The notes beneath the pieces are model-generated. The model was not told where the DNA came from and did not search any database. It was given only the letters and a program-made list of their open reading frames with translations. From assembly GCA_016218545.1 (NCBI GenBank), contig JACRDQ010000019.1, positions 164,634 through 228,633 on the forward strand: a DNA stretch of 64,000 nucleotides. The letters run 5' to 3'. Position numbers and translations under genes: made by a program. Shown here one piece after another: positions 32,466-42,114 of this stretch. Positions within the stretch are counted from its first letter, which is position 1. Each line of letters opens with the position of its first letter. Source of the DNA: Elusimicrobiota bacterium (GTDB lineage Bacteria; Elusimicrobiota; Elusimicrobia; UBA1565; UBA9628).

Positions 32466-35400
32466 CTGAGCATCACCAGTTTGAGTATCTTCTTGTCGTC
32501 ACCGTGCTGGATGACCGCCAGGTACATGCCGCTGGCCACGGTGCGGCCCCACATGTTGAGCCCCCGCCATTCGAGCATGCCCGCGCCGTCGGCGAGGCGG
32601 TCGTAGACCAGGTCCCCCTGCAGGGTGAAGATGCGGATGCGGGAGTAGGGCGGCATGTCGGTGATGCTCATGAACCCGTCGCGGGATTTGTAGAACGGGT
32701 TGGGGAAAGCCTTGGCCGCGTGGGGGTCGGTCGGCGGCGTCACGGCCGCGAGCTGGAAGGCGGAGAAGTGGTTGATGAGGGCGGTGACGGTCAGGTTCGC
32801 CGGGTCGACGACCGTGGGCAGGGGGACGCACTTGCCCTTGCCCGGGTCGTAGCGCATGAGGACCATCTTGTCCGGGTCCCCTCCCCCGAGCTCGGCCGCG
32901 GTGTACGTGAAGGTCAGGGTCAAGGGCTTGAGGGGCATGAGGTACGGGATCGGGTTGATGTAGAGGCCGATGTCGACTCCGCCGGAGCACACGCTCGCGA
33001 CCCCGCTGGCGTCGAAGGTGGAGATGACCACTTCGACGTCGGTGGTGAAGGTCCCCGCCGGGGCGGAGATCGTGACGGTGCGGACCGCGGGACTGCCCAC
33101 GGTGCCGGTGAACCCCGAGTCCTGGCCGACCTTGATGACGCCGCCCAACTGTCCCGAGGTCGCGGACACCGAGCCCGAGGGCGTGATCGTGCTCACGGCG
33201 GAGGAGTAGGCGGTGTTGACGAGCCCCTCGATGTTCTGGGAGCGGACGCGGAAGTAGTATCTGCGTCCCGTATCCAGGCCCGTGATGGTGGCGCTGAGCA
33301 GGCTGTTGAACTCGGCGAAGTCCCTGGCCACGGTGATGATGAGGGCCGGGGGCTGCTTGACGGTCGGATCGTCGGTCGAGTAGGAGACCTCGTAGGTCGT
33401 CGAGGAGGTGTTCCCGTTGGCTCCCCACTCGATGGTCACGCTGTTGGGCTCCGCCGTCACGATGCGGAGGTCGGCGGGCTCGTTGGCCATGGTGGCGATG
33501 GTCCCCAGGGCCGTGCCGGACGTGGGGGTGCCGACCATGTTGACGGCCGTCATCGAGGCGTAGTAGACCTCGCTGGGCAGGAGGTTCTGGATCTTGAGCC
33601 GCATGAGTCCGGCGGAGGTCTGGAAGGTGCCGGTGCTCACCCAGAAGAAGCCCAGGTCGGACAGGGTCGAGTAGAAGATGGAGTAATAGGTGGTGGCGGG
33701 GTTGCGGTTGGTGTCCCAGCGCACCATGATGGACTGCGAGTCCTCGATGACCATGTAGGGGTCGGGGAAGGACTGCCTGGGTTCGCTCGCCCAGGTGTAG
33801 ACCGTGGTGGGCATGGTCAGGGGCCACTCGTCTCCCGAGGCGCGCACCCCGGTCACGAAGAGGGCGCGCGGGTTGTTGCACTTGAGCGGGGTGTCGGTGA
33901 AGGACACGTTCTGGCCCGAGGGGATGAGGGGCGCGGCGTTGAGCTTGTAGCCCGGCGAGGTGGAGGGCACGGTGGCGTTGTAGATGTTGTAGCTGACCGC
34001 GGTCCCGGTGGAGGTCCACTGCCAGAGGATGCAGACGTCCGCCGTGTTCTCGGTGCAGGGCGCGCCCGCGAGGGTGGCGTAGTTCCAGCGAGTCGTGAAG
34101 CTCGAGTAGGCGAAATCCGTCCACTGGTCGTCCAGGTTCTGGGCCCGCATGCGCAGGTAGTAGGTCGTCAGCTCCCGCAAGCCGAGCAGCTCGAAATAGG
34201 TGGTGGTCAGGGGCGGCAGATCGTCGGTGGGCGTGCGCACCCCGCTGGTGAAGGCCGGGTCCAGGGCGATGGTGATCTCGTAGATCGTGGCATTGCTGTT
34301 GCCGTTGGGGCTCCACTCCATGTTGACGGAGTTCGCCTGGATCGTGGAGAACCGGATGCTCGCGGGCACGGTCGCCAGGGTGAAGGCGTAGTCCGACGCC
34401 GTGGTGGGACCGTCTCCGGTCTGGGAGAAGCCCTCGACGATGATTGCGGCCGTCACGTTGGGGGTCAGGCCCTGCTGGAGGAACGAGGCGCTGTCGGGCG
34501 AGATCGGCGTGGTCACGGTGGTGATGAAGACCGAGGAGGTGGCGTAGTAGATGTTGTAGCCGACGATCGAGCCTCCCGGATACGGCCAGGTCCAGTAGAT
34601 GGAGGTGGTGCTGAGCACGGTCCCCGTGGCCACCGCGGGAGCCAGCGGCAGGGGCGGGCCGATGCGCACGAGCATGCTGTCGGAGTAGAGCCCGTTCTGT
34701 CCGAGGCGGAGGTTGTACCAGCCGTTGGGCAGCCCGGTGGAGGCCTCGGGCATCCGGATGGTGAAGGAGGAGTTCAGCGCCTCCGTGCCGAAGATGTTGG
34801 GGCTGTTGCTCCAGCGGTTGCAATAGCCGTTGGCGCAGGTGCCGGCGATCGAGTGGTAGATCCTGGTGGTCAGGTCGATGTAGAAGCCGGAGTTCCCCTG
34901 GGAGGAGGTGCCGCCGGAGGTGTCGACGGCCTGCAGTACCATCCTGGGATGGAAGTGGGAGGAGTTGGAGTGGCCGCCGCTGGCCGCGTCCGTGATCCGG
35001 ATGAGGTTCTTGTCGCGCACCGTCATGAAGGTGGAGGTGCTGTAGATGGCGCCTGCGGCGTCGACCGAGGTGATGGAGGACAGGCGCACCGAGTCCCCCC
35101 CGCCCGCCATGAACGCGTCCGGCCTGTTCATGATGGCGATGGGATAGTATTCCGCCGAGTTCACGTAGGAGCCGTTCGCGTAGCCTCCGATGGCCACGAC
35201 CTCCTGCCCCAGGGTGATCGTCGCCGTATGCCACGCCCTCGCCGTCCCCATGGTGCCGATCGCGGCGTACGTGCTGCCCAGGAGGTCGTAGAGCATGGTG
35301 CCCCTCTGGGACTGGTTCATGCCGCGGGCGCCTCCGACGATCATGGCCTTGCCGTTGGGCAGCATGACCGCGGCGTGGTTGAAGGTCACGCCGGTCTGGC

Positions 35401-38400
35401 TCGCCTGGACTCCGCTGGTCCATGTGTCGGCGTACGGGTCGTAGATGAGCGCCAGGGGAGGCGTCTCCGCGTGGCCCATGCCGTCGTTGCCGAAGCTCAC
35501 GAGGACGTTGCCGTTGGGCAAGGACAACGCGGAGTGGGAGTGCACGTACCGGAGCGGACCTCCCGGCATCCCGAGGCTGTTGGCGCAGTACCAGCCCACG
35601 GCCCTGAGGGGATTGAAGAGGTTGAGCAGGAGGGCGGAGCTCAAGACCCCGCTCGGCCCGGCCCCGCCGGCGAAGAGGATCTCGCCGTTCTTCAGGAGGG
35701 TCGCCGTATGCTTGGCGCGCCGCGGGGACTCCCCGCCGCACGCGCCGCCCGCGTCCGTGGCGATGGTCCGGAACGAGCCCGGATTGGCGTCGGTGGCCGC
35801 GGGGATGGCGCGCCAGGCCCCGATGGTGGAATAGTAGATCTCGGCCGTGGCCAGGTACTCCCCCTGCGCGTAGCCGCCGAAGACCATGATGTTGCCGTCC
35901 GGCAGGGTCACGGCCACGTGGGAGTCGCGCGAGGAGAACATGATCCCGGTGTCGCGCCAGATGCCCTCTCGCGGATAGTAGAGCTCGGCGGAGCTGGTGG
36001 GGCCCGTCGAGACCCCGGCGAAGCCCCCGGCCACGAGGACCTTGCCGTTGGGGAGCAGGGAGGCCGTGTGCAGGTCCCGGGCGTACCGCATCGAGCCGGT
36101 GTCGGCGAAGGTCCTGTCGACGGGGTCGTAGAGCTCGGCCGAGCTGAGCACGCTCGGGCCGTTCGTGCCTCCGGCGATGAGGATGTAGCCGCTGGTCCCG
36201 GGGAGCACGGTGGCGGTGTGGTTGCCGCGGACCTGGCTCATCCCGCCCGCCGCCGCGGTCCAGTTCTGCTGGAAGGTCCTCAAGCCCGCGTAGGGATTGG
36301 GGTTGACCTCGATGGCGCTGCAGTTGGTCGTGGCGATGTAATCGCAGGTCCTGCCGCCCCAGAACCTCTGGTCCCCTCCTGGGGTGAGCGTGGCCGAGTG
36401 GCTGTATTTGGAGGAGAGGTAGGTGGTGTTCAGGGGTATCCTGGACCAGCGCGGGGTCGAGGGGTCGAACTCGTCGTAGTCCGCGAAGACCATGCTGCGC
36501 ACGATGACGGTCGAGATCCCCGCGGTGAAGCCGGCATCATCGAGCGTGACTTGGGACGCCACGTACTTCATGGTGGCTCCGTTGACGCCCAGGATGATGT
36601 TGTTCTGGATCGGGCCGGACACCGCGGTGTCCGTGTCCACCCCCACCACGCCCGTGATGTCCCGCCATTCCGCGCTGAAGCTGATGGCGCCCAACAGATC
36701 CCCGTTGACCGTGACCCCGAAGATGGCGGTCCCGGCGGGGATCTCGGCGAACATGGAGGAGATCTCGAGGTTGAAATTGATGTCCGTCGCCCTGGAGCTC
36801 TCCCCGTCGATGGCCTCGAGCAGGAGGGTCCCGCTCGAGATGACTCCGCCGATGGTGTTGACCGGGAGCCCGGTCACCAGGATGGTCTGGTTCCAGGAGT
36901 TCCTGCCTCCAGGGCACCGGTTGCTGCCGCCCGCCGGGAAGGGGGCGGGGTTGCCGTACTGGATGGCCGAGGCCGGAGACGCCAGGGAGATGGTGGCCGC
37001 GACGAAGTCGATGCAGGCATTGAGGTCGTTCGTGGTCCCGGGGACCGCGGGATTGGTCTTGTCGAATCCGAGGGTCCCCCCTGCGGTCGCTATCCCCTGG
37101 AGGGCCAGGTTGTTCGAAGTGACGAGACCGCAGCCGCTGGCCCCGCAGCCGACCGGGGCGCCGGCCAGGATGCCGTAGGCTCCGGAGTAGCCCGCGTACT
37201 CGTTGCCGCTGCCGGGCACCAGGGTGGCGGTTCCGTTCCCGTAGCTGATCTGCGGCTGCCCGATGAGGAGCTCGGCTTCCCGCAGGATGCCGGTCACCTC
37301 GGTCCCGAGCTGGAATTCGAGACTCAAGTTGATGTTGCCGCCGGTGATGGCTGCCACGGACTGGTTCGTGTCGAGGTCGCAATAGGGGAGGGCGCCTGCC
37401 GGGTTCGTGCAGCCGGCAGCGCCTGGCCCGTTGATGGTGCTGCCCGCGTTGATGTCCAGGGCCGGGGTTATATAGGTAGTGGGGATGTTGCCCAGCCCTC
37501 CTTGGATCGTGACCATGCCGTCAGGCCGCAGGAGCGCGGAGAAGTTGGTCTTGCGCGCGGTCAGGTTGGGCGCCACCACCATGCGGTTGGCCGCGGAGTC
37601 GTAGATCTCGGACGTGCTGAGGAAGCCCCTGTTGGCCTCGATATACTTGGAGTTGTTGCCGCCCGAGATGAGGACCTTGCCGTCCGCCATGGTCGTGGCC
37701 GTGTGGTTGGACCGTGCCTCGATCATGGGCACCGCGGGCGACCAGCAGCCGGTCGGCGGGTTGCAGTCGAGCCGGTAGCGCTCCGAGACCGCGACGAACT
37801 GCGGGTTGGCGGCCGGGTTCCAGCCGCCCGCCACGAAGACGTCGCCGCCGAAGACGATGCTCGCGGTGTGGTTGGTGCGGCCCGTGATGAGGGGAAGGCC
37901 CGCGGCCATGGAGTCCGCGGCCCCGTACCCCGGGGTGAAGACGTCGCAGCTCCTCTTGACCGAGACGACGCCCGAGCCCAGGACGCTGCTCTCTCCGCCG
38001 CAGATGAGGACCCTCCCGTCCTTGAGCAGGGAGGCGGTGTGGTTGTACCGGGCGTTGCTGGCGTCGCCGTCGTGGACCACAGGGAGGGCGACCTCGCCCG
38101 CCCACGAGTTCAGGATGGGGTTGTAGAGGTTGTAGGTGGCGATGGGGCCGCCCGCGTTGTAGCCGCCCACCACGAGGACCCGGCCGTCGGGCAGGAGGGT
38201 CGCGGAGTGCGACGACCTCGCGACGTGGCCGGCCACGCTCACGTTCTCGATGACGCCGCGGAGCTCGTTGAGGCGCTGGACCCCGCCTGCGGCCGCGCCG
38301 AGGTAGGCGACGGGGCCCGGGTTCTCGTCGCTGATCCCGCCCACCACGAGGATGTTGCCGTCGGCCAGCACGGTCTGGGTGTGGGACCGCCTGGCGGTGA

Positions 38401-38497
38401 AGGCCTGGCCGAAGGCCTGCTGGACCGGCACGGCCAGGACCAGGGCCCCGAGTCCCAGGGCTGCGAGGAGAGCGTGACGACGGAGGCTAGGTGCCAT
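32462..38497 (-). CDS. Giant secreted Kelch/FN3 protein with FlgD-like C-terminal sorting-type domain
   Basis: 2011 aa from the ATG at 38497 (an ATG at 38533 adds 12 residues). Signal peptide about 1-31. Kelch-like block 1 (about 35-360) and block 2 (about 715-1180) consist of many repeats of the form HSATLLPDGRVLVVGGY. A beta-sandwich insertion separates them. A galactose-oxidase-like early-set domain (about 1190-1320), about five fibronectin III modules (1330-1780) and a further beta module follow. The last 90 residues (AFPNPFYKSRDG, IRIFTLQGDLVYD, LNMWGRTVASGMYLAVI) match FlgD-Ig/type IX sorting-like domains. It is probably a surface adhesin or carbohydrate-binding protein. It is coupled by ATGA to the PorV-like gene. 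The 95-nt gap 38498-38592 holds no gene. Confidence 0.85.
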   Translation of the reverse strand: MAPSLRRHALLAALGLGALVLAVPVQQAFGQAFTARRSHTQTVLADGNILVVGGISDENPGPVAYLGAAAGGVQRLNELRGVIENVSVAGHVARSSHSATLLPDGRVLVVGGYNAGGPIATYNLYNPILNSWAGEVALPVVHDGDASNARYNHTASLLKDGRVLICGGESSVLGSGVVSVKRSCDVFTPGYGAADSMAAGLPLITGRTNHTASIVFGGDVFVAGGWNPAANPQFVAVSERYRLDCNPPTGCWSPAVPMIEARSNHTATTMADGKVLISGGNNSKYIEANRGFLSTSEIYDSAANRMVVAPNLTARKTNFSALLRPDGMVTIQGGLGNIPTTYITPALDINAGSTINGPGAAGCTNPAGALPYCDLDTNQSVAAITGGNINLSLEFQLGTEVTGILREAELLIGQPQISYGNGTATLVPGSGNEYAGYSGAYGILAGAPVGCGASGCGLVTSNNLALQGIATAGGTLGFDKTNPAVPGTTNDLNACIDFVAATISLASPASAIQYGNPAPFPAGGSNRCPGGRNSWNQTILVTGLPVNTIGGVISSGTLLLEAIDGESSRATDINFNLEISSMFAEIPAGTAIFGVTVNGDLLGAISFSAEWRDITGVVGVDTDTAVSGPIQNNIILGVNGATMKYVASQVTLDDAGFTAGISTVIVRSMVFADYDEFDPSTPRWSRIPLNTTYLSSKYSHSATLTPGGDQRFWGGRTCDYIATTNCSAIEVNPNPYAGLRTFQQNWTAAAGGMSQVRGNHTATVLPGTSGYILIAGGTNGPSVLSSAELYDPVDRTFADTGSMRYARDLHTASLLPNGKVLVAGGFAGVSTGPTSSAELYYPREGIWRDTGIMFSSRDSHVAVTLPDGNIMVFGGYAQGEYLATAEIYYSTIGAWRAIPAATDANPGSFRTIATDAGGACGGESPRRAKHTATLLKNGEILFAGGAGPSGVLSSALLLNLFNPLRAVGWYCANSLGMPGGPLRYVHSHSALSLPNGNVLVSFGNDGMGHAETPPLALIYDPYADTWTSGVQASQTGVTFNHAAVMLPNGKAMIVGGARGMNQSQRGTMLYDLLGSTYAAIGTMGTARAWHTATITLGQEVVAIGGYANGSYVNSAEYYPIAIMNRPDAFMAGGGDSVRLSSITSVDAAGAIYSTSTFMTVRDKNLIRITDAASGGHSNSSHFHPRMVLQAVDTSGGTSSQGNSGFYIDLTTRIYHSIAGTCANGYCNRWSNSPNIFGTEALNSSFTIRMPEASTGLPNGWYNLRLGQNGLYSDSMLVRIGPPLPLAPAVATGTVLSTTSIYWTWPYPGGSIVGYNIYYATSSVFITTVTTPISPDSASFLQQGLTPNVTAAIIVEGFSQTGDGPTTASDYAFTLATVPASIRFSTIQANSVNMEWSPNGNSNATIYEITIALDPAFTSGVRTPTDDLPPLTTTYFELLGLRELTTYYLRMRAQNLDDQWTDFAYSSFTTRWNYATLAGAPCTENTADVCILWQWTSTGTAVSYNIYNATVPSTSPGYKLNAAPLIPSGQNVSFTDTPLKCNNPRALFVTGVRASGDEWPLTMPTTVYTWASEPRQSFPDPYMVIEDSQSIMVRWDTNRNPATTYYSIFYSTLSDLGFFWVSTGTFQTSAGLMRLKIQNLLPSEVYYASMTAVNMVGTPTSGTALGTIATMANEPADLRIVTAEPNSVTIEWGANGNTSSTTYEVSYSTDDPTVKQPPALIITVARDFAEFNSLLSATITGLDTGRRYYFRVRSQNIEGLVNTAYSSAVSTITPSGSVSATSGQLGGVIKVGQDSGFTGTVGSPAVRTVTISAPAGTFTTDVEVVISTFDASGVASVCSGGVDIGLYINPIPYLMPLKPLTLTFTYTAAELGGGDPDKMVLMRYDPGKGKCVPLPTVVDPANLTVTALINHFSAFQLAAVTPPTDPHAAKAFPNPFYKSRDGFMSITDMPPYSRIRIFTLQGDLVYDRLADGAGMLEWRGLNMWGRTVASGMYLAVIQHGDDKKILKLVMLR

Positions 38498-38592
38498 AGA
38501 ACGCCCGTCGGAAAAGCCTGCCGCCGGACCCATATGGCTAGGGTATCAGGCTGATGTTACAAAAACAATAACGGCCGGGAGGGCTTGGGGGC

Positions 38593-39351
38593 CTACTTGG
38601 GGTAGATGACGACCACGGAGGCTCCGCGCTCGACCTTGGAGTTGCGCGGATCCACCTTGCGTTTGCCGTCCTCGAGGAACCAGTACCGGTAGGAGCCCGG
38701 CTTGAGGTACAGGGTGAGGTTCCAGTCCCCGCCCGAGCCGTGGACCATGTCCTTCTTTCCCCCTCCCCTGACGAGGAACGCGCCGGCCAGCTTGACGGAC
38801 TTGGCGCTCGGGGCGTGGTAGGAGAACTCCACGGGAAGGGCCTTGACGAGCGCGTCTGCGGCGTCCGGGGCCGGAGCCTTCGCAGACCCCATAGACGGGG
38901 AAGGAGGCTCCTTGGCCGGCTTGGCTTGCGCCTTGGCAGGCTCAGGTGCGGCGGGTTTCTTGGCCGGTTCAGGATGAGCCTTGGCCGCCTTGGCGGGCTC
39001 CAAGGCTTTGGCAGTCTGTTTGGCCGGCTCGGGAGCAGCTTCCTTCGGGGTCTCCGCAGCCGGAGGAGCCGGCGCGACCGCCTTGGCCGGTTCGGGCTTG
39101 AGCGGGGACTTGGTCGGGGCGGTCACGATCGGGGCCTTGCCGCGCCATTGGTGGTAGGCCTTCATGCCCACCACCCCGAGGTAGCTGCCGAAGACCGCGA
39201 TGAGCAGGGAGTCTACGACCAGCAGTCCCATCCACAACCCCTGGGAGCCGAAGGACTTCTGGCTGGGGGCGCCTGCCGGCGCTTGGCCCCCACCGCTGTC
39301 CTCGGCTTCGGACGGTTTGGAGTACTTCTTCAGTCCGATGAGGTCGCTCAT
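38593..39351 (-). CDS. Membrane-anchored protein with C-terminal CBM48/AMPK-type domain
   Basis: 252 aa from the ATG at 39351. Residues about 40-62 are a transmembrane helix (LWMGLLVVDSLLIAVFGSYL). About 75-155 is an Ala/Pro/Lys-rich repetitive linker (EPAK repeats). About 160-252 is an early-set beta domain with SVKLAGAFLVRGGGKKDMV and LYLKPGSYRYWFLEDGKRKVDPRN, typical of glycogen-binding CBM48/AMPK-beta domains. It is likely displayed in the periplasm, binding a glucan or acting as a structural module. A -10 hexamer lies 8 nt before the start, so the mRNA is nearly leaderless. Confidence 0.78.
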   Translation of the reverse strand: MSDLIGLKKYSKPSEAEDSGGGQAPAGAPSQKSFGSQGLWMGLLVVDSLLIAVFGSYLGVVGMKAYHQWRGKAPIVTAPTKSPLKPEPAKAVAPAPPAAETPKEAAPEPAKQTAKALEPAKAAKAHPEPAKKPAAPEPAKAQAKPAKEPPSPSMGSAKAPAPDAADALVKALPVEFSYHAPSAKSVKLAGAFLVRGGGKKDMVHGSGGDWNLTLYLKPGSYRYWFLEDGKRKVDPRNSKVERGASVVVIYPK

Positions 39352-39359
39352 GGCATGCG

Positions 39360-39391
39360 ATTCTAGCAAAAAATGGGCGGCAGCCCGTCAA
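39360..39391 (-). promoter_or_regulatory. Promoter with extended -10 for the CBM48-like gene, inside the kdsC end
   Basis: Minus-strand TGC-TAGAAT (-10 at 39360-39365) with TTGACG at 39386-39391, spacing a long 20 nt. The block TCTAGCAAAAAATGG (39362-39376) is identical to that of the plsY promoter. The -35 overlaps the kdsC stop codon. Confidence 0.5.
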
Positions 39392-39945
39392 GAGAACTTC
39401 TTGAGGATGTCCCCCCACTTGCCCTGGGCCCGGAGCACCAGCTCGGCGACCTCCCGGACCGCGCCGTCTCCACCCCTGGCCTTGGTCACCCACTGGGCCT
39501 CGGCCCTGACTTCGGGCCGCGCATTGGGAGGGGCCACCGAGAGCCCGACGCACCGCATGACGGGCAGGTCCTGGATGTCGTCGCCCATGAAGAGGGCCTC
39601 CTCGGGCGCCGTCTTCGCGTCCTTGCAGATCTGCTCGAACACCGTCCTCTTGTCGAGGCGGTGCTGGTAGACGTAGCTCATCTTGAGGGCCTTGGCGCGC
39701 TCCGCCACTCCGGCGGAGATGCGGCCGCTGATGATCCCGGTCCTGATGCCTGAGTCCGCGAGCCACGCCAGGGCGATGGAATCCTGGGCGTGGATGCCCT
39801 TGAGCTCCACGAGGCTCCCGGAGGTGTCGACGAAGTGCCACAACACTCCGCTGGTCAGGACGCCGTCGACGTCCATCAGCACGAGGCGGATGCGGCGCGC
39901 CCGCTTGCCGAACCCCGCCAGGCCGAGCTTACCGCGCGGAGGCAT
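39388..39945 (-). CDS. kdsC: KdsC-type HAD phosphatase (3-deoxy-D-manno-octulosonate 8-phosphatase)
   Basis: 185 aa, usual length. HAD motif I is LMDVDGVLTSG (about 23-33), motif II in GIISGRIS, and motifs III/IV in EEALFMGDDIQDLPVM. Members without a cap domain form tetramers and remove phosphate from KDO-8-P on the way to lipopolysaccharide core. It overlaps the pgi 3' end by 17 nt, consistent with a sugar-phosphate operon rpiB-pgi-kdsC. Confidence 0.88.
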   Translation of the reverse strand: MPPRGKLGLAGFGKRARRIRLVLMDVDGVLTSGVLWHFVDTSGSLVELKGIHAQDSIALAWLADSGIRTGIISGRISAGVAERAKALKMSYVYQHRLDKRTVFEQICKDAKTAPEEALFMGDDIQDLPVMRCVGLSVAPPNARPEVRAEAQWVTKARGGDGAVREVAELVLRAQGKWGDILKKFS

Positions 39946-41623
39946 GGACCACGCTCCTGAGGGTCTCGATCACGGGCCGGCCCAGGTCCAGCCTGAGCAC
40001 CCTCCTGCCCGCCTGGCGTATGGCCGCGAAATCCCCCTTGGCCTGGGCTTCGTGGAGCACCCCGAAGCCGTACTTCTCCCCGGGCACCGGGATGTTCGCC
40101 GCCTCCGGCTCGGTCAGGACGAGGAAGAGCCCGGAGGCGGGGCCTCCTTTGTGGAGCTGCCCGGTGGAATGGAGATAGCGCGGACCGTAGGACACCGTGA
40201 CCGGCGCCCGGGTCGAGCGCCGCAGGTTCTTCCTCAGGGCCTCGAGCAGGGCGTCCCTCTCCGGGTTCTCGTCGAGGAACGCCAGGACGGCGGCGAAGTC
40301 GCCGTCCTGGAGGCGGCCGAAATGGGCGGCCAGGACCCGGTCGAGCGGCAGGCTCGAGCCCTTGTCCGCGGCCAGGGCGTTGAGCAGGCCGTCGTCCGCG
40401 AAGGCGGCGAGGCCTCCGGCCTGGAACGCGGCGGTCTCCTTCGGGAGCTTGCCCTTGTCCAAGCCTCCGAGGAGGGCTTTGGCCTGGTCCTTGGCGCTCT
40501 GGACATCCGGCTGGTCGAAGGGATCGACGCCGAGGAGGAAGCCCGCGGCCGCGGTGGCGAGCTCCCATAGGTAGAACTGCGCGCCGAGGTCGTAGGGGTC
40601 GGCCAGGCCCAGCCTCAGCACCGGCTGCCCCGCCTTCTCCAGGTCCGAGAGGGCGCGGTCGACCGCCGCGTCCTCTTCCGAGGCCAGGGCGATGCGCACG
40701 AAGACCCGGTCCTCGCCCCACGGTCCTTCCAGGGGCTCGAGGGCGGGCAGGATGCCTTTGCCTTCCTTGCCCGTGGACTCGGCCACGAGCTGCTCGATCC
40801 AGAGCCCCAGGCTGGAGATCCCGGGAGAGAGCGAGAGCGTCATCTTGTCTTTGCCCTGCCGGGCCAGGACTCCGAGCGCGGCACCCAGCCGCAGGCCGGC
40901 CTCGACGTCGGCCTCCCGCGCGCGGGCCAGGAGCTTGGAGGCGTCGATGCCCATGATGCCGGCGGGCACGAGACCGAAGTTCGACAGCACGGAGTAGCGG
41001 CCTCCCACGTCGGGCTGGTTGAGGAAGGTCTTCCGGAAGCCCCTGCCCCGCGAGAGCTTCTCGAGGGAGCTCCCCGGGTCCGTGATGGCCACGAACTGGC
41101 GGGGAGCCTTGGCCCCGGAGGCCTGGGAGGCGCGGGAGAAGAAGTGCTCCATCATGCAGTTGGGCTCGACCGTGGACCCGGACTTGCTCGACACGATGAA
41201 AAGCGTCTTCTTGAGGTCGAGGGAGGACTCCAGCCTGGCCACGCTCCCCGGGTTGGTGGAGTCGAGCACCTTGAGCGCAGGGTCCCCGGCCGCGGGCTTG
41301 AAGCTCCTGCGGAAGACCTCGCAGGACAGGCTCGAGCCGCCCATCCCGAGCACGACGGCTTCGGAGAACCCCTCCTTGCGCGCCTCCTCGGCGAGGCCGC
41401 GGATGGGTCCCAGGGCCATGGCCATGGACCGCGGCAGGTCCAGCCAGCCCAGGGAGTTGCGGATGATCTTCTGGTGGCCGGGGTCGCTCTTGAAGAGGGC
41501 CGCGTCCTTGGCGAAGAGGCGCTCCCGGAACCGGGCCGTGCGGAGTTCCTCCATCCCGAGGGCCGCGGCGGCGTCGCCCGCCGCGGCGGAGGCGTTCTTT
41601 GGGGTCTGCGGGGAGGTCGTCAT
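39929..41623 (-). CDS. pgi: Glucose-6-phosphate isomerase
   Basis: 564 aa from the ATG at 41623 (ATGA overlap with rpiB). It interconverts glucose-6-phosphate and fructose-6-phosphate. SIS-fold motifs [17 protein letters not shown] and [13 protein letters not shown] (substrate phosphate binding) are clear, as are the C-terminal segments. It resembles the PGI half of the fused transaldolase/PGI enzymes of some bacteria more than E. coli Pgi, but no transaldolase domain is present. The longer frame upstream to 41827 lies inside rpiB. Confidence 0.9.
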   Translation of the reverse strand: MTTSPQTPKNASAAAGDAAAALGMEELRTARFRERLFAKDAALFKSDPGHQKIIRNSLGWLDLPRSMAMALGPIRGLAEEARKEGFSEAVVLGMGGSSLSCEVFRRSFKPAAGDPALKVLDSTNPGSVARLESSLDLKKTLFIVSSKSGSTVEPNCMMEHFFSRASQASGAKAPRQFVAITDPGSSLEKLSRGRGFRKTFLNQPDVGGRYSVLSNFGLVPAGIMGIDASKLLARAREADVEAGLRLGAALGVLARQGKDKMTLSLSPGISSLGLWIEQLVAESTGKEGKGILPALEPLEGPWGEDRVFVRIALASEEDAAVDRALSDLEKAGQPVLRLGLADPYDLGAQFYLWELATAAAGFLLGVDPFDQPDVQSAKDQAKALLGGLDKGKLPKETAAFQAGGLAAFADDGLLNALAADKGSSLPLDRVLAAHFGRLQDGDFAAVLAFLDENPERDALLEALRKNLRRSTRAPVTVSYGPRYLHSTGQLHKGGPASGLFLVLTEPEAANIPVPGEKYGFGVLHEAQAKGDFAAIRQAGRRVLRLDLGRPVIETLRSVVHASAR

Positions 41624-42081
41624 GGCTTGGAAAGGAACTCCTTCTCTAGGGCGAGGACTTTGTTGAGGCGTCGGACGTAGCGCTCTTCCTGGGAGCGGAA
41701 CTTGGCTGAGAGCCAGGCTTTGACGATCTCGAAGGCCAGCTCCGAGCCCACCACCCGGCCGCCCAGGCAGAGGACGTTCACGTCGTCGTGCTCCACGCAC
41801 TGCCGGGCGGAGTAGGTGTCGTGGCACAGGCCGGCCCGGATCCCCGGGACCTTGTTGGCCGCGACGCAGGCTCCCACCCCGCTGCCGCAGACCACGATGC
41901 CGCGGGCCGCTTCCTTGCGGGCCACGGCCACGGCCACCTTCCTGGCGTAGTCGGGATAGTCTGCGGGCTCGGGCCCGTCGACCCCGAGGTTGAGGACCTC
42001 ATGGCCCAGGCCGGGCAGGAACGTCTCGAGGAGCTTCTTGAGTTCGTAGCCTCCGTGGTCGGCGCCGAGGGCGATCTTCAT
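41620..42081 (-). CDS. rpiB: Ribose-5-phosphate isomerase B
   Basis: 153 aa. It interconverts ribose-5-phosphate and ribulose-5-phosphate in the pentose phosphate pathway. The N-terminal [11 protein letters not shown], the active-site Cys loop [17 protein letters not shown] and [23 protein letters not shown] are diagnostic of RpiB/LacAB. A -10 element 6 nt upstream of the ATG indicates a leaderless mRNA. It is the first gene of rpiB-pgi-kdsC. Confidence 0.93.
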   Translation of the reverse strand: MKIALGADHGGYELKKLLETFLPGLGHEVLNLGVDGPEPADYPDYARKVAVAVARKEAARGIVVCGSGVGACVAANKVPGIRAGLCHDTYSARQCVEHDDVNVLCLGGRVVGSELAFEIVKAWLSAKFRSQEERYVRRLNKVLALEKEFLSKP

Positions 42082-42087
42082 GTACGT

Positions 42088-42096
42088 ATTCTAGCA
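42088..42096 (-). promoter_or_regulatory. Extended -10 promoter giving leaderless rpiB mRNA
   Basis: Minus-strand TGC-TAGAAT, -10 at 42088-42093. Only 6 nt separate it from the ATG at 42081, placing the transcription start at or next to the A of ATG. No Shine-Dalgarno is present. Confidence 0.6.
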
Positions 42097-42114
42097 GAAT
42101 CTCCCGGCAGGGAG

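Noticed and set aside
32504..38554. Very long plus-strand open frame opposite the Kelch giant
   Set aside because: Composition is Gly/Arg/Val/Asp-rich without domain features and mirrors third-position GC of the minus-strand gene. The minus frame shows signal peptide, Kelch and FN3 repeats.
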